From NCBI GenBank assembly GCA_964402405.1, contig CAYOCE010000016.1:1-23578 (forward strand): a stretch of 23,578 bases of DNA. Direction: 5' to 3'. Each line of letters opens with the position of its first letter. Positions within the stretch are counted from its first letter, which is position 1. Below, one piece after another: positions 1 to 7,797 of the stretch. The position numbers were made by a program, and so were the translations under genes. The notes under the pieces were generated by a model that was not told the origin of the DNA, did not search any database, and saw nothing but the letters and a program-made list of their open reading frames with translations. Source of the DNA: CAYOCE01 sp964402405. GTDB lineage: Bacteria; Pseudomonadota; Alphaproteobacteria; UBA7879.

Positions 1-93
1 TATACCCTCAATTATGCCGAATTAGATAACTTGGGAATAGGGGCAGATCAACCGGGGCAAAGGGACCACACCCTGCTATGGACGGGAGCTTAG
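1..93 (+). CDS. 3' end of an unidentified protein (partial)
   Basis: Frame 1 is open from the first base and ends in TAG, giving a 30-residue carboxy terminus that starts YTLNYAELDNLGIGADQPGQ and finishes with HTLLWTGA. The start lies outside the window. The stop is only 18 bases from the end of the converging minus-strand gene, a normal spacing for convergent genes, which supports this being a true gene end. I do not recognise the family, and 30 residues are too few to assign a function. A chance open frame of this length is possible. Confidence 0.45.
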   Translation, partial: YTLNYAELDNLGIGADQPGQRDHTLLWTGA

Positions 94-111
94 GATTAGG
101 ATTGTTTCTGT

Positions 112-582
112 TTAAGGAAAAGAATTTGTCTTGTCTAGTTCCCCATGAGTAGGATCCAAGCTAACTTGGGTCCTTAACCATGAGGAGATTTTTTGAACAT
201 CTGACTCAGACAGTCTTGTGTCTGTTAGTTTAAATAAGGGGACAGGTAATTTAAGGTTGTGTCTATAACCAGTAACACTAATGACAACGCCTCTATTATC
301 CCAAATTAGGAAAGATAAGGCAAAAACCCATTGGGATAAATCCGATATCGAAATTTCTGGGGTTAGCCGCGTTAGATTAAATGTGTTGTTCCATAACTCT
401 ACGGGTGCATCAGGGGTGCTATAATTCAATAATTTAGATACGGTATTTATAACTTCTTTTGGGGGTATTAAAGGAATATTTCCTTGCACCGTAGTTTGCT
501 GTAAGATATTTTCCTCCATAGCAGATACTTGATTTGACATTAACAAAAACAACATCATAAATAGCATATAAATTTTCGACAC
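112..582 (-). CDS. Small secreted protein of unknown function
   Basis: A 156-residue protein. The amino terminus has one early Lys, a hydrophobic stretch (LFMMLFLLM) and a plausible signal peptidase site after NQVSA, so export to the periplasm or beyond is likely. The mature part of about 134 residues has no Cys pairs, repeats or catalytic motif that I recognise. The start codon is GTG, chosen because AAAGGA sits 7 bases upstream and the signal sequence begins there. It follows the ABC ATPase gene on the same strand, but a separate promoter candidate in the 98-base gap suggests independent expression. Function unknown. Confidence 0.7.
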   Translation of the reverse strand: MSKIYMLFMMLFLLMSNQVSAMEENILQQTTVQGNIPLIPPKEVINTVSKLLNYSTPDAPVELWNNTFNLTRLTPEISISDLSQWVFALSFLIWDNRGVVISVTGYRHNLKLPVPLFKLTDTRLSESDVQKISSWLRTQVSLDPTHGELDKTNSFP

Positions 583-622
583 AAAATAATCCTTTGTTAA
601 ATCTGATTTTTAATGAATTTGA

Positions 623-652
623 ACTGTAGAATAAAGATGCAGCCACTGTCAA
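623..652 (-). promoter_or_regulatory. Candidate sigma70 promoter for the small secreted protein gene
   Basis: Reading the minus strand, TTGACA (652-647) is followed after 18 bases by TACAGT (628-623), about 40 bases before the GTG start at 582. The -35 box is perfect and the -10 is four of six. It lies between the ATPase gene and the secreted protein gene. Confidence 0.5.
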
Positions 653-680
653 AGGGTTTCCACCTTTTACCTAATAAAAA

Positions 681-1799
681 TTACTCGGAAATCAAAGCAG
701 GGCGTTCAAAGGATAACCCCGTTTCCTTATGAAACAAATGGCAAGCATGGGGATCCAGTTTGAAATAAAGATAATCCCCAATTTTTAAGGAATTGGACCC
801 CTGGACCCGCACCAACAGCGACATATCATCCTGGACCTTCACATAGGCATAGGTTTCACTGCCCAGGTTTTCAATCACCCGAATTTTGCCTTCCAGGTCT
901 GCATTTTCCGCGTCACAAATACTAATGTTTTCAGGTCTTACCCCCAGAGTCACTGGGCTTCCTTCTTTCACATCTGCCATATCCAAAGGCATGCTTAAGG
1001 GAAGTACCAAGTGATGTTCATGGGGAAGCTTAATGCTAATTTCTTTTGGAGAAATTTTAGCAATATGCACATCCAAAAAATTCATCTGGGGAGACCCCAA
1101 AAACCCTGCCACAAACTTATTCCGTGGGTGATGATATAAATAAAGGGGCGCCCCAACCTGTTCGATATATCCATTCTTTAACACAACAATCTTGTCTGCC
1201 AAAGTCATGGCCTCGACTTGATCATGGGTCACATAAATGGTGGTTGTGTTTAGCTTACGCTTCAACCTGGCAATCAACATCCGCATATTCACCCGAAGAG
1301 CTGCATCTAAATTTGATAAAGGTTCATCAAATAGGAAAACGTTAGGATCCTTGACAATGGCGCGACCAATGGCCACGCGTTGGCGTTGTCCCCCAGACAA
1401 TTGCTTGGGCTTACGGTCTAGGTACTTTTCCACCTGGAGATTTTCGGCAGCTTCTAGGACACGTCGGTTGATCTCGCTTTTCTTGTATTTAGAGCGCTTT
1501 AGACCGAAGGCAATATTTTCATAAACCGTCATGTGAGGGTATAAAGCATAGGACTGGAAAACCATAGCAATACCTCGCTTGGCAGGTGGCAAGTTATTTA
1601 CGACCACATCATCAATCAGAATTTCCCCACTGGTTACATCCTCAAGCCCTGCAATCAACCGCAACAAAGTTGATTTTCCACAACCGGATGGTCCCACAAA
1701 AACGGTGAATTCATCGTCTTTGATTTCGAGATTAATATTATGAAGAACCTCAACTTTGCCAAAAGATTTACTCAAGTCTTTTAGAATTACAGCACTCAT
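681..1799 (-). CDS. thuK: Sugar ABC transporter ATP-binding protein (MalK/UgpC/ThuK type)
   Basis: A 372-residue ATPase that powers uptake by the two adjacent permeases on the cytoplasmic face. Visible motifs are Walker A GPSGCGKST (about residues 36-44), the Q-loop Gln at 82, the signature LSGGQ (134-138), Walker B VFLFDEP (154-160) with the catalytic Glu, and the switch His in THDQ (192). The part after about residue 240 is the regulatory OB-fold (TOBE) extension typical of the MalK/UgpC group. It is the last of four co-directional genes and begins 20 bases after the MalG-type permease. AGAGG lies just upstream of the ATG. The sugar-importer class is certain; the ThuK symbol rests on gene order and the binding protein, so the substrate is inferred. 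Confidence 0.93.
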   Translation of the reverse strand: MSAVILKDLSKSFGKVEVLHNINLEIKDDEFTVFVGPSGCGKSTLLRLIAGLEDVTSGEILIDDVVVNNLPPAKRGIAMVFQSYALYPHMTVYENIAFGLKRSKYKKSEINRRVLEAAENLQVEKYLDRKPKQLSGGQRQRVAIGRAIVKDPNVFLFDEPLSNLDAALRVNMRMLIARLKRKLNTTTIYVTHDQVEAMTLADKIVVLKNGYIEQVGAPLYLYHHPRNKFVAGFLGSPQMNFLDVHIAKISPKEISIKLPHEHHLVLPLSMPLDMADVKEGSPVTLGVRPENISICDAENADLEGKIRVIENLGSETYAYVKVQDDMSLLVRVQGSNSLKIGDYLYFKLDPHACHLFHKETGLSFERPALISE

Positions 1800-1819
1800 C
1801 TAACCCTCTTTTTCACAAT

Positions 1820-2647
1820 CTATCCCTTAACCGCACCGGCCGTGAGGCCTGAAACAATACGTCTTTGGAAAAATAGCACCAACATAATCAGAGGCAAGGT
1901 TACCACAACAGACGCCGCCATGATATTTCCCCAAGGCAATTCGTGTTCAGATTTTCCTGTCATGGACGCAATTGCAACAGGTACGGTACGTGCCGTGTTG
2001 TCCATGGTGAATGTTAGCGCAAACAAAAACTCATTCCACGCAGCAATAAAGGCCAGCAGTCCCGTTGTTACCAAGGCTGGCCATAGCAGTGGCAAAAAGA
2101 TACGCGTGCAAATGATCCAATTGTTCGCTCCATCAATGATGGCTGCCTCCTCAATTTCCTTGGGCAATTGCTTCATGAAGGTTGTCAAAATCCAAACGGT
2201 AAAAGGCAAGGTAAAGGTCAAATACGACAGCATCAATCCCAAAAGATTATTATAAAGGCCCAAGCTACGAATCAATTCAAACATTCCCGAGAGCACTGCC
2301 ACCTGGGGAAACATGGAAATGCTGAGAATCATCAATAACAAGTGCGTACGTCCCCTGAAATTGACGCGCCCTAAGGCATAGGCCGCCCCCACTGCCAAGA
2401 ACAAACATAAACTAACGGTTCCCACTGCCACCATGGCCGAGTTCATAATGTTTTGACCAAAGGGTTGTTCCGTAAAAATGGTAATATAATTTTGCCAAGC
2501 TGGATGGTCCGGCCAAAAATCAACTTTGAATAAATCAGATCCAGATTTGAGGGAAGAGACAATGGCCCAGTAAAAAGGAAAAATACAAACACCCACAATC
2601 AAGGCAGAGGCAAGATAAATGATAATATAATAAAGCTTGGACCTCAT
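1820..2647 (-). CDS. thuG: Sugar ABC transporter permease, MalG type
   Basis: A 275-residue inner-membrane permease of the MalG family. It has about six hydrophobic segments and the cytoplasmic EAA loop (EAAIIDGANNW, from about residue 167) that docks on the ATPase. I chose the ATG at 2647 over one 30 bases upstream. The later start gives MRSKLYYIII directly before the first membrane segment, has AGGAG at proper spacing, and lies one base after the stop of the MalF-type gene, which suggests translational coupling. The earlier start would add a charged 10-residue extension overlapping the neighbour. It pairs with the MalF-type permease to form the transport channel. Confidence 0.92.
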   Translation of the reverse strand: MRSKLYYIIIYLASALIVGVCIFPFYWAIVSSLKSGSDLFKVDFWPDHPAWQNYITIFTEQPFGQNIMNSAMVAVGTVSLCLFLAVGAAYALGRVNFRGRTHLLLMILSISMFPQVAVLSGMFELIRSLGLYNNLLGLMLSYLTFTLPFTVWILTTFMKQLPKEIEEAAIIDGANNWIICTRIFLPLLWPALVTTGLLAFIAAWNEFLFALTFTMDNTARTVPVAIASMTGKSEHELPWGNIMAASVVVTLPLIMLVLFFQRRIVSGLTAGAVKG

Positions 2648-2648
2648 A

Positions 2649-3551
2649 TTAATCTTTCTCCTGCCGTGTGATGCCACTCAGCATTAGATAGCAGATTGTA
2701 AAGAGGGCAATCAATAGGAATAATAACGTTGCCGCCGCAGATCCCATGCCCACCAACTGGAAATCAAAGAGTTGCTGCCGTGCGTAAACAGACATGGACA
2801 TGGTTTCCATGCTGCCACTGGTCAAGACATAAATTAAATCAAACACCCGCAGAGCATCCAAGGTTCTAAAGATGACCGCCACAATAATAGCGGGCTTTAA
2901 CAAAGGAAGGGTCACGCGCCAAAACACTCGAAGGGGGTTAATGCCATCCACCCGAGCAGCCTCAAAACATTCATGAGGTAGCATCTGAAGACCGGCCAGT
3001 AGCAGCAGTGCCATAAAAGGGGTTGTTTTCCAAACATCCACAATGATTACCGCCCATAACGCCGTATCTGGATCCGCCGTCCAAGCAATAGGGGCCGAGA
3101 TCGCCCCGAGTTTCAAGAGGATCTCATTAATAACCCCATACACATCATGGAGCATCCAACTCCACATTTTGGCAGAAACAATGGTGGGAATCGCCCAAGG
3201 AATCAACATAGCCGTTCTCACTAACCCTCGCCCTTTAAAATGAGCATTTAGAACAAGGGCAATCCCTAATCCTAGAATGGTTTCAACGCTAACGGAAATA
3301 AGGGTAAAAGCAACGGTGTTAAATACGGATCGCCACCAATCGCTATCTTCTAATAGATAGACAAAGTTTTCAAACCCCACATATTCAAGATCCTTAAGAT
3401 CCGATAAGTAGGCATCTGTGAAGGAAAACCAAATAGTCCTGAAAAGTGGCCAGCCAGAAACAAGAGAAATCACCAAAAGTGTCGGTGTCAAAAACAGCCA
3501 TGCTGCCCGAACCCTAGACCTTGTCAGAACAGAATAATTTGACTTTAGCAA
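2649..3551 (-). CDS. thuF: Sugar ABC transporter permease, MalF type
   Basis: A 300-residue inner-membrane permease. The first membrane helix is at about residues 16-34. A typical periplasmic stretch (SFTDAYLSDLKDLEYVGFEN) follows, then five more helices, with the EAA loop EAARVDGINPLRVFWRVTLP from about residue 197. It lacks the large extra periplasmic loop of E. coli MalF and matches the shorter ThuF/UgpA-like proteins in length. The start is TTG, about 10 bases after a GAGGG that overlaps the stop of the binding-protein gene. It forms the heterodimeric channel with the MalG-type partner. Confidence 0.92.
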   Translation of the reverse strand: MLKSNYSVLTRSRVRAAWLFLTPTLLVISLVSGWPLFRTIWFSFTDAYLSDLKDLEYVGFENFVYLLEDSDWWRSVFNTVAFTLISVSVETILGLGIALVLNAHFKGRGLVRTAMLIPWAIPTIVSAKMWSWMLHDVYGVINEILLKLGAISAPIAWTADPDTALWAVIIVDVWKTTPFMALLLLAGLQMLPHECFEAARVDGINPLRVFWRVTLPLLKPAIIVAVIFRTLDALRVFDLIYVLTSGSMETMSMSVYARQQLFDFQLVGMGSAAATLLFLLIALFTICYLMLSGITRQEKD

Positions 3552-3564
3552 AATACCAGAACCC

Positions 3565-4878
3565 TCATTTTCCTCTAACCCAACGCTTGCCCTTACGGCT
3601 TATGATATTGAGCTGTTTTTCCAAATTAATCAAGGCCTGTTCAGGTTTTTCTTTTTTCAGCAACACTTTGTGAATTGTATTCCAAATAGCCGAACTTGCT
3701 TGATTATATTTTGATCGCATGATAGCGGCAGGTCTTGCAACAGCCCCTTCCAAAGCCTTCAGAATCAAATCTGCATGAACAATAACCTTTTTCACCTCAC
3801 TATCCCTATACAAATCCATGTAGGCTGGATAATAATCCGCCCGAATGGCTCGACTCTTCAGTTCTTCACGACCTGTTAAGAACTTCACTAACTGGGCTGC
3901 TTGTGCTGGATTCTTAGAATACTTGGAAACCGCCAATTGCCATCCCCCTAGGATACTAGCAGATTTTCCATCCTTGCCCCCCTTGGGAAGTGGGGCTAAC
4001 CCTACTTTGCCTTTAATAGGGCTATCAGGCGCCTCGACCAAAGGAATGGTGTAGGGCCAATGTCGCATAAAGACGGCATTTCCCGATTGGAACACCCCTC
4101 GAGAATCTTCTTCTGCATAGTTCAATGCCCCTGGAGGCGTAATATATCCAATCCATTTTTGGATACGCTTTAGGGTATCTAGCGTTTTAGGGTTATTAAT
4201 AATAACTCCCCCATTTTGATCAACAATCTGGGCATTATGGGACGTGAGCCATTCAACGGCGTTGCAGGTTAATCCCTCAAAGGCCTTGCCTGAAAAAACA
4301 AACCCCCACATTTTGTCATTTCCTTTAGCGCGTTCTTTGTCTTGGATAATCTTGGCGGTACGTTCCAATTCTTCCCATGTTTGAGGAACAGGGAATCCAT
4401 ATTTATCCAACAGATCCTTACGATAAAACAGCAGCCCCATATCCACATACAAAGGCATAGCAATTAGTTTTCCATCAACGGTATTATTATTAATTAAACT
4501 TGGGTGATAATGCTTCAGGGTTTCTGCATCGATATAAGGTTTTAGATCAATGAAGTGATTCGCCAGCATTCCCGGCCATGTTGTATCGACTAGGTAGACA
4601 TCAATATCCGGAGATTCAGATGCGAGTTGTGGCAAAACCCATGCCAAGCGATTAGAAGATCCAGTCGGTGCTTCCACAATTTTTGTTTTGATCCCAGTGG
4701 CATCTTCAAAATGCTTAACACTTTTAATACATTCTTCTTTTTTCTTTCCCAGGGAATCACAGGTAATGACAATGGGGGAGATTTCTTTTTTGGAAGGATT
4801 TAACCCATACACCTGCCCCCCCAGACCACATATCATGGCCACTATCAGGGTTTTTAAAAAGACCGCGTATGGTTTCAT
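3565..4878 (-). CDS. thuE: Sugar ABC transporter periplasmic binding protein (ThuE-like)
   Basis: A 437-residue extracellular solute-binding protein of family 1 with a signal peptide (MKPYAVFLKTLIVAMICGLG and on) cleaved near residue 25. The body shows family hallmarks: the YRKDLLDKYGFPVPQTWEEL segment, KAFEGLTCNAVEWL and the GGWQLAVSKYSKN segment. The EGLTCNA region and the gene order resemble ThuE, the trehalose/maltose-type binding proteins of rhizobia, as I recall them; sucrose or another disaccharide is equally possible. I chose the ATG at 4878, which has AAGGA 10 bases upstream, over a TTG six codons earlier. It is the first gene of the importer operon and sits below a good promoter. 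Confidence 0.88.
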   Translation of the reverse strand: MKPYAVFLKTLIVAMICGLGGQVYGLNPSKKEISPIVITCDSLGKKKEECIKSVKHFEDATGIKTKIVEAPTGSSNRLAWVLPQLASESPDIDVYLVDTTWPGMLANHFIDLKPYIDAETLKHYHPSLINNNTVDGKLIAMPLYVDMGLLFYRKDLLDKYGFPVPQTWEELERTAKIIQDKERAKGNDKMWGFVFSGKAFEGLTCNAVEWLTSHNAQIVDQNGGVIINNPKTLDTLKRIQKWIGYITPPGALNYAEEDSRGVFQSGNAVFMRHWPYTIPLVEAPDSPIKGKVGLAPLPKGGKDGKSASILGGWQLAVSKYSKNPAQAAQLVKFLTGREELKSRAIRADYYPAYMDLYRDSEVKKVIVHADLILKALEGAVARPAAIMRSKYNQASSAIWNTIHKVLLKKEKPEQALINLEKQLNIISRKGKRWVRGK

Positions 4879-4928
4879 TAATCTATAGTCCTTCAAGGTT
4901 AGGCTTCTGCTGCTTTTGTACTATACCC

Positions 4929-4957
4929 TATATAAAGCCATATGATGTGTTTTTCAA
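4929..4957 (-). promoter_or_regulatory. Sigma70-type promoter of the sugar importer operon
   Basis: On the minus strand TTGAAA (4957-4952) and TATATA (4934-4929) are separated by exactly 17 bases, about 50 bases before the binding-protein ATG. A second possible -10, TATAGT, lies at 4925-4920. No obvious operator dyad overlaps it. Confidence 0.65.
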
Positions 4958-5020
4958 GCCTATAATAAACCATTCCAATGAGAATTGTCCTGACAGAGAA
5001 AAATGCTTCCGTATAGCTCT

Positions 5021-5425
5021 ATGGTGCAATTGGTTACACCTCGTTATAATAAAAGATAAGAATTTGAAAGGAGTGTTGCCGTGTGGCGCGACTGGCTACG
5101 CCATGGGAAGTGTTGTAAATACAAGGGTTTTGGGAAAATGATGCCATGTGGCGCTACGCTCTATACCTCCGAAAGCATTGTAAATACAAGAATTATAGAA
5201 AAGTGACTCCATGTGGCGCTACGCGCTACACCCTAGAAAGCATTGTAAATGCGAGAATTGTAGAAAAGTGATGCCATGTGGCGCTACGCGCTACACCCCT
5301 GAAAGCATTGTAAATACAAGGGTTGTGAAAAAGTGACTCTATGTAGCGCTACGCACTACACCCTGGGAAGTATTGTAAATACAAGGGTTGTGGAAAAGTG
5401 ACTCCATGTAGCGCTACGCGCTACA
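5021..5425. repeat. Tandem array of a 65-bp hairpin-containing unit
   Basis: Four adjacent units with a strict 65-bp period start at 5146, 5211, 5276 and 5341, and a partial unit starts at 5406. The unit at 5081 is more diverged but in register, and a degenerate 60-bp one precedes it at 5021; traces may extend left to about 4981. Each unit begins ATGTRGCGCTACGCGCTACA or close to it, and contains TTGTAAATACAAG and GAAAAGTGA. The first 20 bases form a hairpin: in the 5406 unit TGTAGCGC, loop TAC, GCGCTACA pairs perfectly. The period is not a multiple of three and no sustained frame crosses the array, so it is non-coding. There are no unique spacers. It lies between the divergent importer operon and the peptidase gene. 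Confidence 0.9.
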
Positions 5426-5442
5426 CTCTTTACCCCCCTCCT

Positions 5443-5590
5443 GGGACCACCCCGATGTAAATCGGGGTCCAAGAGAGTGAGTAACATTCAAGATCTTACC
5501 CGCGTTAGCGCTCCTGGCCCCCGACTTCCCGGCTACGCCTTCGGCTATGCCGTGGCGAGTCGTCGGGGTGACTTGAAAGGGTAAAAAACG
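5443..5590. repeat. GC-rich palindromic intergenic element
   Basis: Two dyads lie side by side. The first is ACCCCGAT, loop GTAA, ATCGGGGT (5449-5468), a perfect 8-bp stem. The second has outer arms CCCCGAC (5519-5525) and GTCGGGG (5562-5568). These enclose GGCTACGCC TTC GGCTATGCC, which can pair in its GGC/GCC blocks around a GCC-TTC-GGC hairpin. Short matching words TTCAAG/CTTGAA (5487 and 5572) and TTACCC/GGGTAA (5496 and 5579) flank the second dyad. The GC content is clearly above that of the neighbours. It resembles dispersed palindromic elements of intracellular alphaproteobacteria, but only one copy is visible here. The rest of the spacer to 5660 shows nothing I can name. Confidence 0.5.
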
Positions 5591-5676
5591 AGGCTACCCT
5601 AATAGGCAAATCCCCCCTTGACCGCGCATTTTAAATATGAAAGGGTCTTTAAAATTAACACATTCAAGGAATTATG

Positions 5677-7716
5677 ATGCCCAAGCACATGAAATACATA
5701 TCGTACCTAGTGACAGCTCTTATTGTCATAATCATTACGACGATACTCCATGATCCCACCATCAAATGGGAAGTGAACAATTTTTTTTCTCCCGGCCCCT
5801 CTGAAACGTCAACCCATGAACTATTGAAAAAAACTCGCATGAAATCTATTTCAGGATTTAGCCCTGATGCCAAAGAAATTTTAGTGTTTGGGGTAGGAGG
5901 CATTGGCGTTTCCATTGCTCCTGTTGATCACCCCAAAAAATTTACCCCCCTTCCCTTCAATACAATGGCAAATGCTATTCATTGGTCTTGGAATCCTGAT
6001 TATTTGCTTTTTTCCAATGATTTAAATGGGGATGAGAACACTCGTGTTCATACATACAATTTAAAAACCCATGAAATAATGCCGATTAGCCCCCTTAAGG
6101 CAAAATCCGTGGTTATGGCCTCTAGTCGCTTTTTCCCAGATGAGGTTTTAATTGAAATCAATGATCGAAACCCCATGTGGCATGATATTTATCGCGTGAA
6201 TATAAAAACGGGCCAGAAAAAGTTAGTGGAAATTAATAATCAATTTAGTAGTTTTATCGCTGACAAAAAATTAAATCTACGGGTTGCAAAAAAAGAGAAC
6301 TCTGATGGAAAGCAAGAGCTGTGGTTCAAAAATAAGGAAAAAAAATGGGAGTTGTTATTTAGCTACTCTCAAGATGAAGGATGTTCTGGGTTTTTCGTGA
6401 TGGGGGATTTACTCTATTTCCTGGATAGTCGTACAAGTGATCTCGCGCAATTGAAAACCCTAAATCTAAAAACAAAAGAGGAGCGCATTTTGTTCTCCCC
6501 TACCCCAGAGCAGGGGGAAACTATAACGTATCAGGTTAACACACTAACAGAAAAGCCCATCTGTGTTGTAACCGAATATCATGTTCCTGCATGGCATGTT
6601 TTGGATCCTGCATATCAGGCAGGATTTGATAAACTAAAATCCTTGGAAAATGGTATTTTTGGCATTGTTGAATTTGATCGAGAGTATCAAAAGTGTTTGG
6701 TCAAATTTATTTTGGAAACCACTTCAAAATATTATATTTTTGACTTTAAAACCTTGGAAGCTAAATATTTATTTTCAGAATCTGATACACTTGAGACATA
6801 TGCTCATAAGTTTGCAAAAACGCATCCTGTAACGATCACTGCCCGGGATGGGCTAAAGTTACCTTCTTATCTAACCCTTCCTTTGAAAAACGACCCAGCA
6901 GGCCACGGGAAACCAAATCGCCCCATCCCTATGGTTTTGGTTGTCCATGGTGGACCTTGGGCCAGGGATTATTGGGGATTTAATCCCATGGTGCAAAAAT
7001 TTGCCGCTGATGGGTATGCTGTTCTTCAAGTAAACTTCCGAGGATCTGATGGCTTTGGGAAATCTTTCTTGAATGCTGGATTTAAGGAAATGGGCGGTAA
7101 GATGATCCAGGATTTAGTAGATGCCGTAAATTGGGCTGTTGAAAATCGAATTGCCGATTCTAAAAAAGTCGCCATTTTAGGAGGGAGCTATGGTGGATAT
7201 GCTGTGCTTGCAGCCCTTACCTTTTTCCCCAAAGTATTTACCTGCGGGGTTGATATTGTGGGGCCTTCTAATTTAATTACCCTTTTAGAAACGATGCCTC
7301 CTTACTGGAAAACAGAGTTGAAGCGCTTTTATCATCGGGTTGGAGACCCTACAATACCCGAAGGATTAGCCCTTCTTAAAGCCCAATCTCCTTTCTTTCA
7401 TACGGATAAAATTGAACGACCTTTGTTAGTCATTCATGGGGCAAACGATCCCCGGGTTAAACAATCAGAAGCTGATCAAATTGTGAACGTCTTAAAAGGC
7501 AAAAAAACACCTGTTACATACCTATTGTTCCCAGATGAGGGTCACGGGGTTCAATTTGGCGCCAATATGTCTGCCCAAAGCGCTGCCATTGATGCATTCT
7601 TAGCTGAGTATCTAGGAGGCAAGCCTCCTAAAATCACGAGTGAATTCGAAGGTACCGCTGGAAAATTCGTAACAGGTAAGGAATTTTTAAAGGATTTGCC
7701 TGCCGGAGTGGAGTAG
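5677..7716 (+). CDS. S9-family serine peptidase (prolyl oligopeptidase / acylaminoacyl peptidase type)
   Basis: A 679-residue protein. An amino-terminal hydrophobic segment (about residues 5-24) is a signal peptide or membrane anchor, so the enzyme probably acts in the periplasm. Residues about 45-390 look like the seven-bladed beta-propeller that limits substrates to short peptides. The carboxy-terminal alpha/beta hydrolase domain has the oxyanion motif HGGPWARDYWG and the nucleophile elbow GGSYGG (Ser504). The acid is in GANDPRV (Asp591) and the histidine in DEGHG (His623), so the triad is complete. There are two adjacent ATGs; I chose the second because AAGGA lies 6 bases before it and only 3 before the first. 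Likely a peptidase for oligopeptide turnover; the exact specificity is unknown. Confidence 0.9.
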   Translation: MPKHMKYISYLVTALIVIIITTILHDPTIKWEVNNFFSPGPSETSTHELLKKTRMKSISGFSPDAKEILVFGVGGIGVSIAPVDHPKKFTPLPFNTMANAIHWSWNPDYLLFSNDLNGDENTRVHTYNLKTHEIMPISPLKAKSVVMASSRFFPDEVLIEINDRNPMWHDIYRVNIKTGQKKLVEINNQFSSFIADKKLNLRVAKKENSDGKQELWFKNKEKKWELLFSYSQDEGCSGFFVMGDLLYFLDSRTSDLAQLKTLNLKTKEERILFSPTPEQGETITYQVNTLTEKPICVVTEYHVPAWHVLDPAYQAGFDKLKSLENGIFGIVEFDREYQKCLVKFILETTSKYYIFDFKTLEAKYLFSESDTLETYAHKFAKTHPVTITARDGLKLPSYLTLPLKNDPAGHGKPNRPIPMVLVVHGGPWARDYWGFNPMVQKFAADGYAVLQVNFRGSDGFGKSFLNAGFKEMGGKMIQDLVDAVNWAVENRIADSKKVAILGGSYGGYAVLAALTFFPKVFTCGVDIVGPSNLITLLETMPPYWKTELKRFYHRVGDPTIPEGLALLKAQSPFFHTDKIERPLLVIHGANDPRVKQSEADQIVNVLKGKKTPVTYLLFPDEGHGVQFGANMSAQSAAIDAFLAEYLGGKPPKITSEFEGTAGKFVTGKEFLKDLPAGVE

Positions 7717-7756
7717 ACTTCCGTATGCTCTCTTTTCCCCCATTGCCAATGGGTTA

Positions 7757-7794
7757 ATTTCCTTGTACTTTTAAGTCACATAAAACAAGGAAAT
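7757..7794 (+). promoter_or_regulatory. Inverted repeat covering the ribosome-binding site of the epimerase gene
   Basis: ATTTCCTTGT (7757-7766) and ACAAGGAAAT (7785-7794) are perfect 10-bp inverted arms around an 18-base loop. The right arm contains the AAGGA that serves the ATG at 7798. In mRNA the stem would hide the ribosome-binding site, consistent with a translational switch or thermosensor-like hairpin. No T-tract follows, so it is not a terminator. Confidence 0.45.
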
Positions 7795-7797
7795 AAA

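Noticed and set aside
5011..5060. A tRNA-like D-arm (GGTG, loop with TTGGTTA, CACC).
   Set aside because: No acceptor stem, anticodon arm or T-arm can be paired around it, and it aligns with the first part of the 65-bp repeat unit, so it is a degenerate repeat copy.
4869..5141. A 90-codon plus-strand open frame across the importer promoter and the first repeats.
   Set aside because: It overlaps the start of the binding-protein gene and the promoter, has no ribosome-binding site, and its protein has no plausible composition; the repeat period would shift frame.
5021..5425. CRISPR array.
   Set aside because: The whole 65-bp unit is repeated with no unique spacers, and no cas genes are nearby.
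7739..7753. CCCATT-GCC-AATGGG dyad after the peptidase gene as a terminator.
   Set aside because: Only six pairs and no T-run follows; too weak to call.
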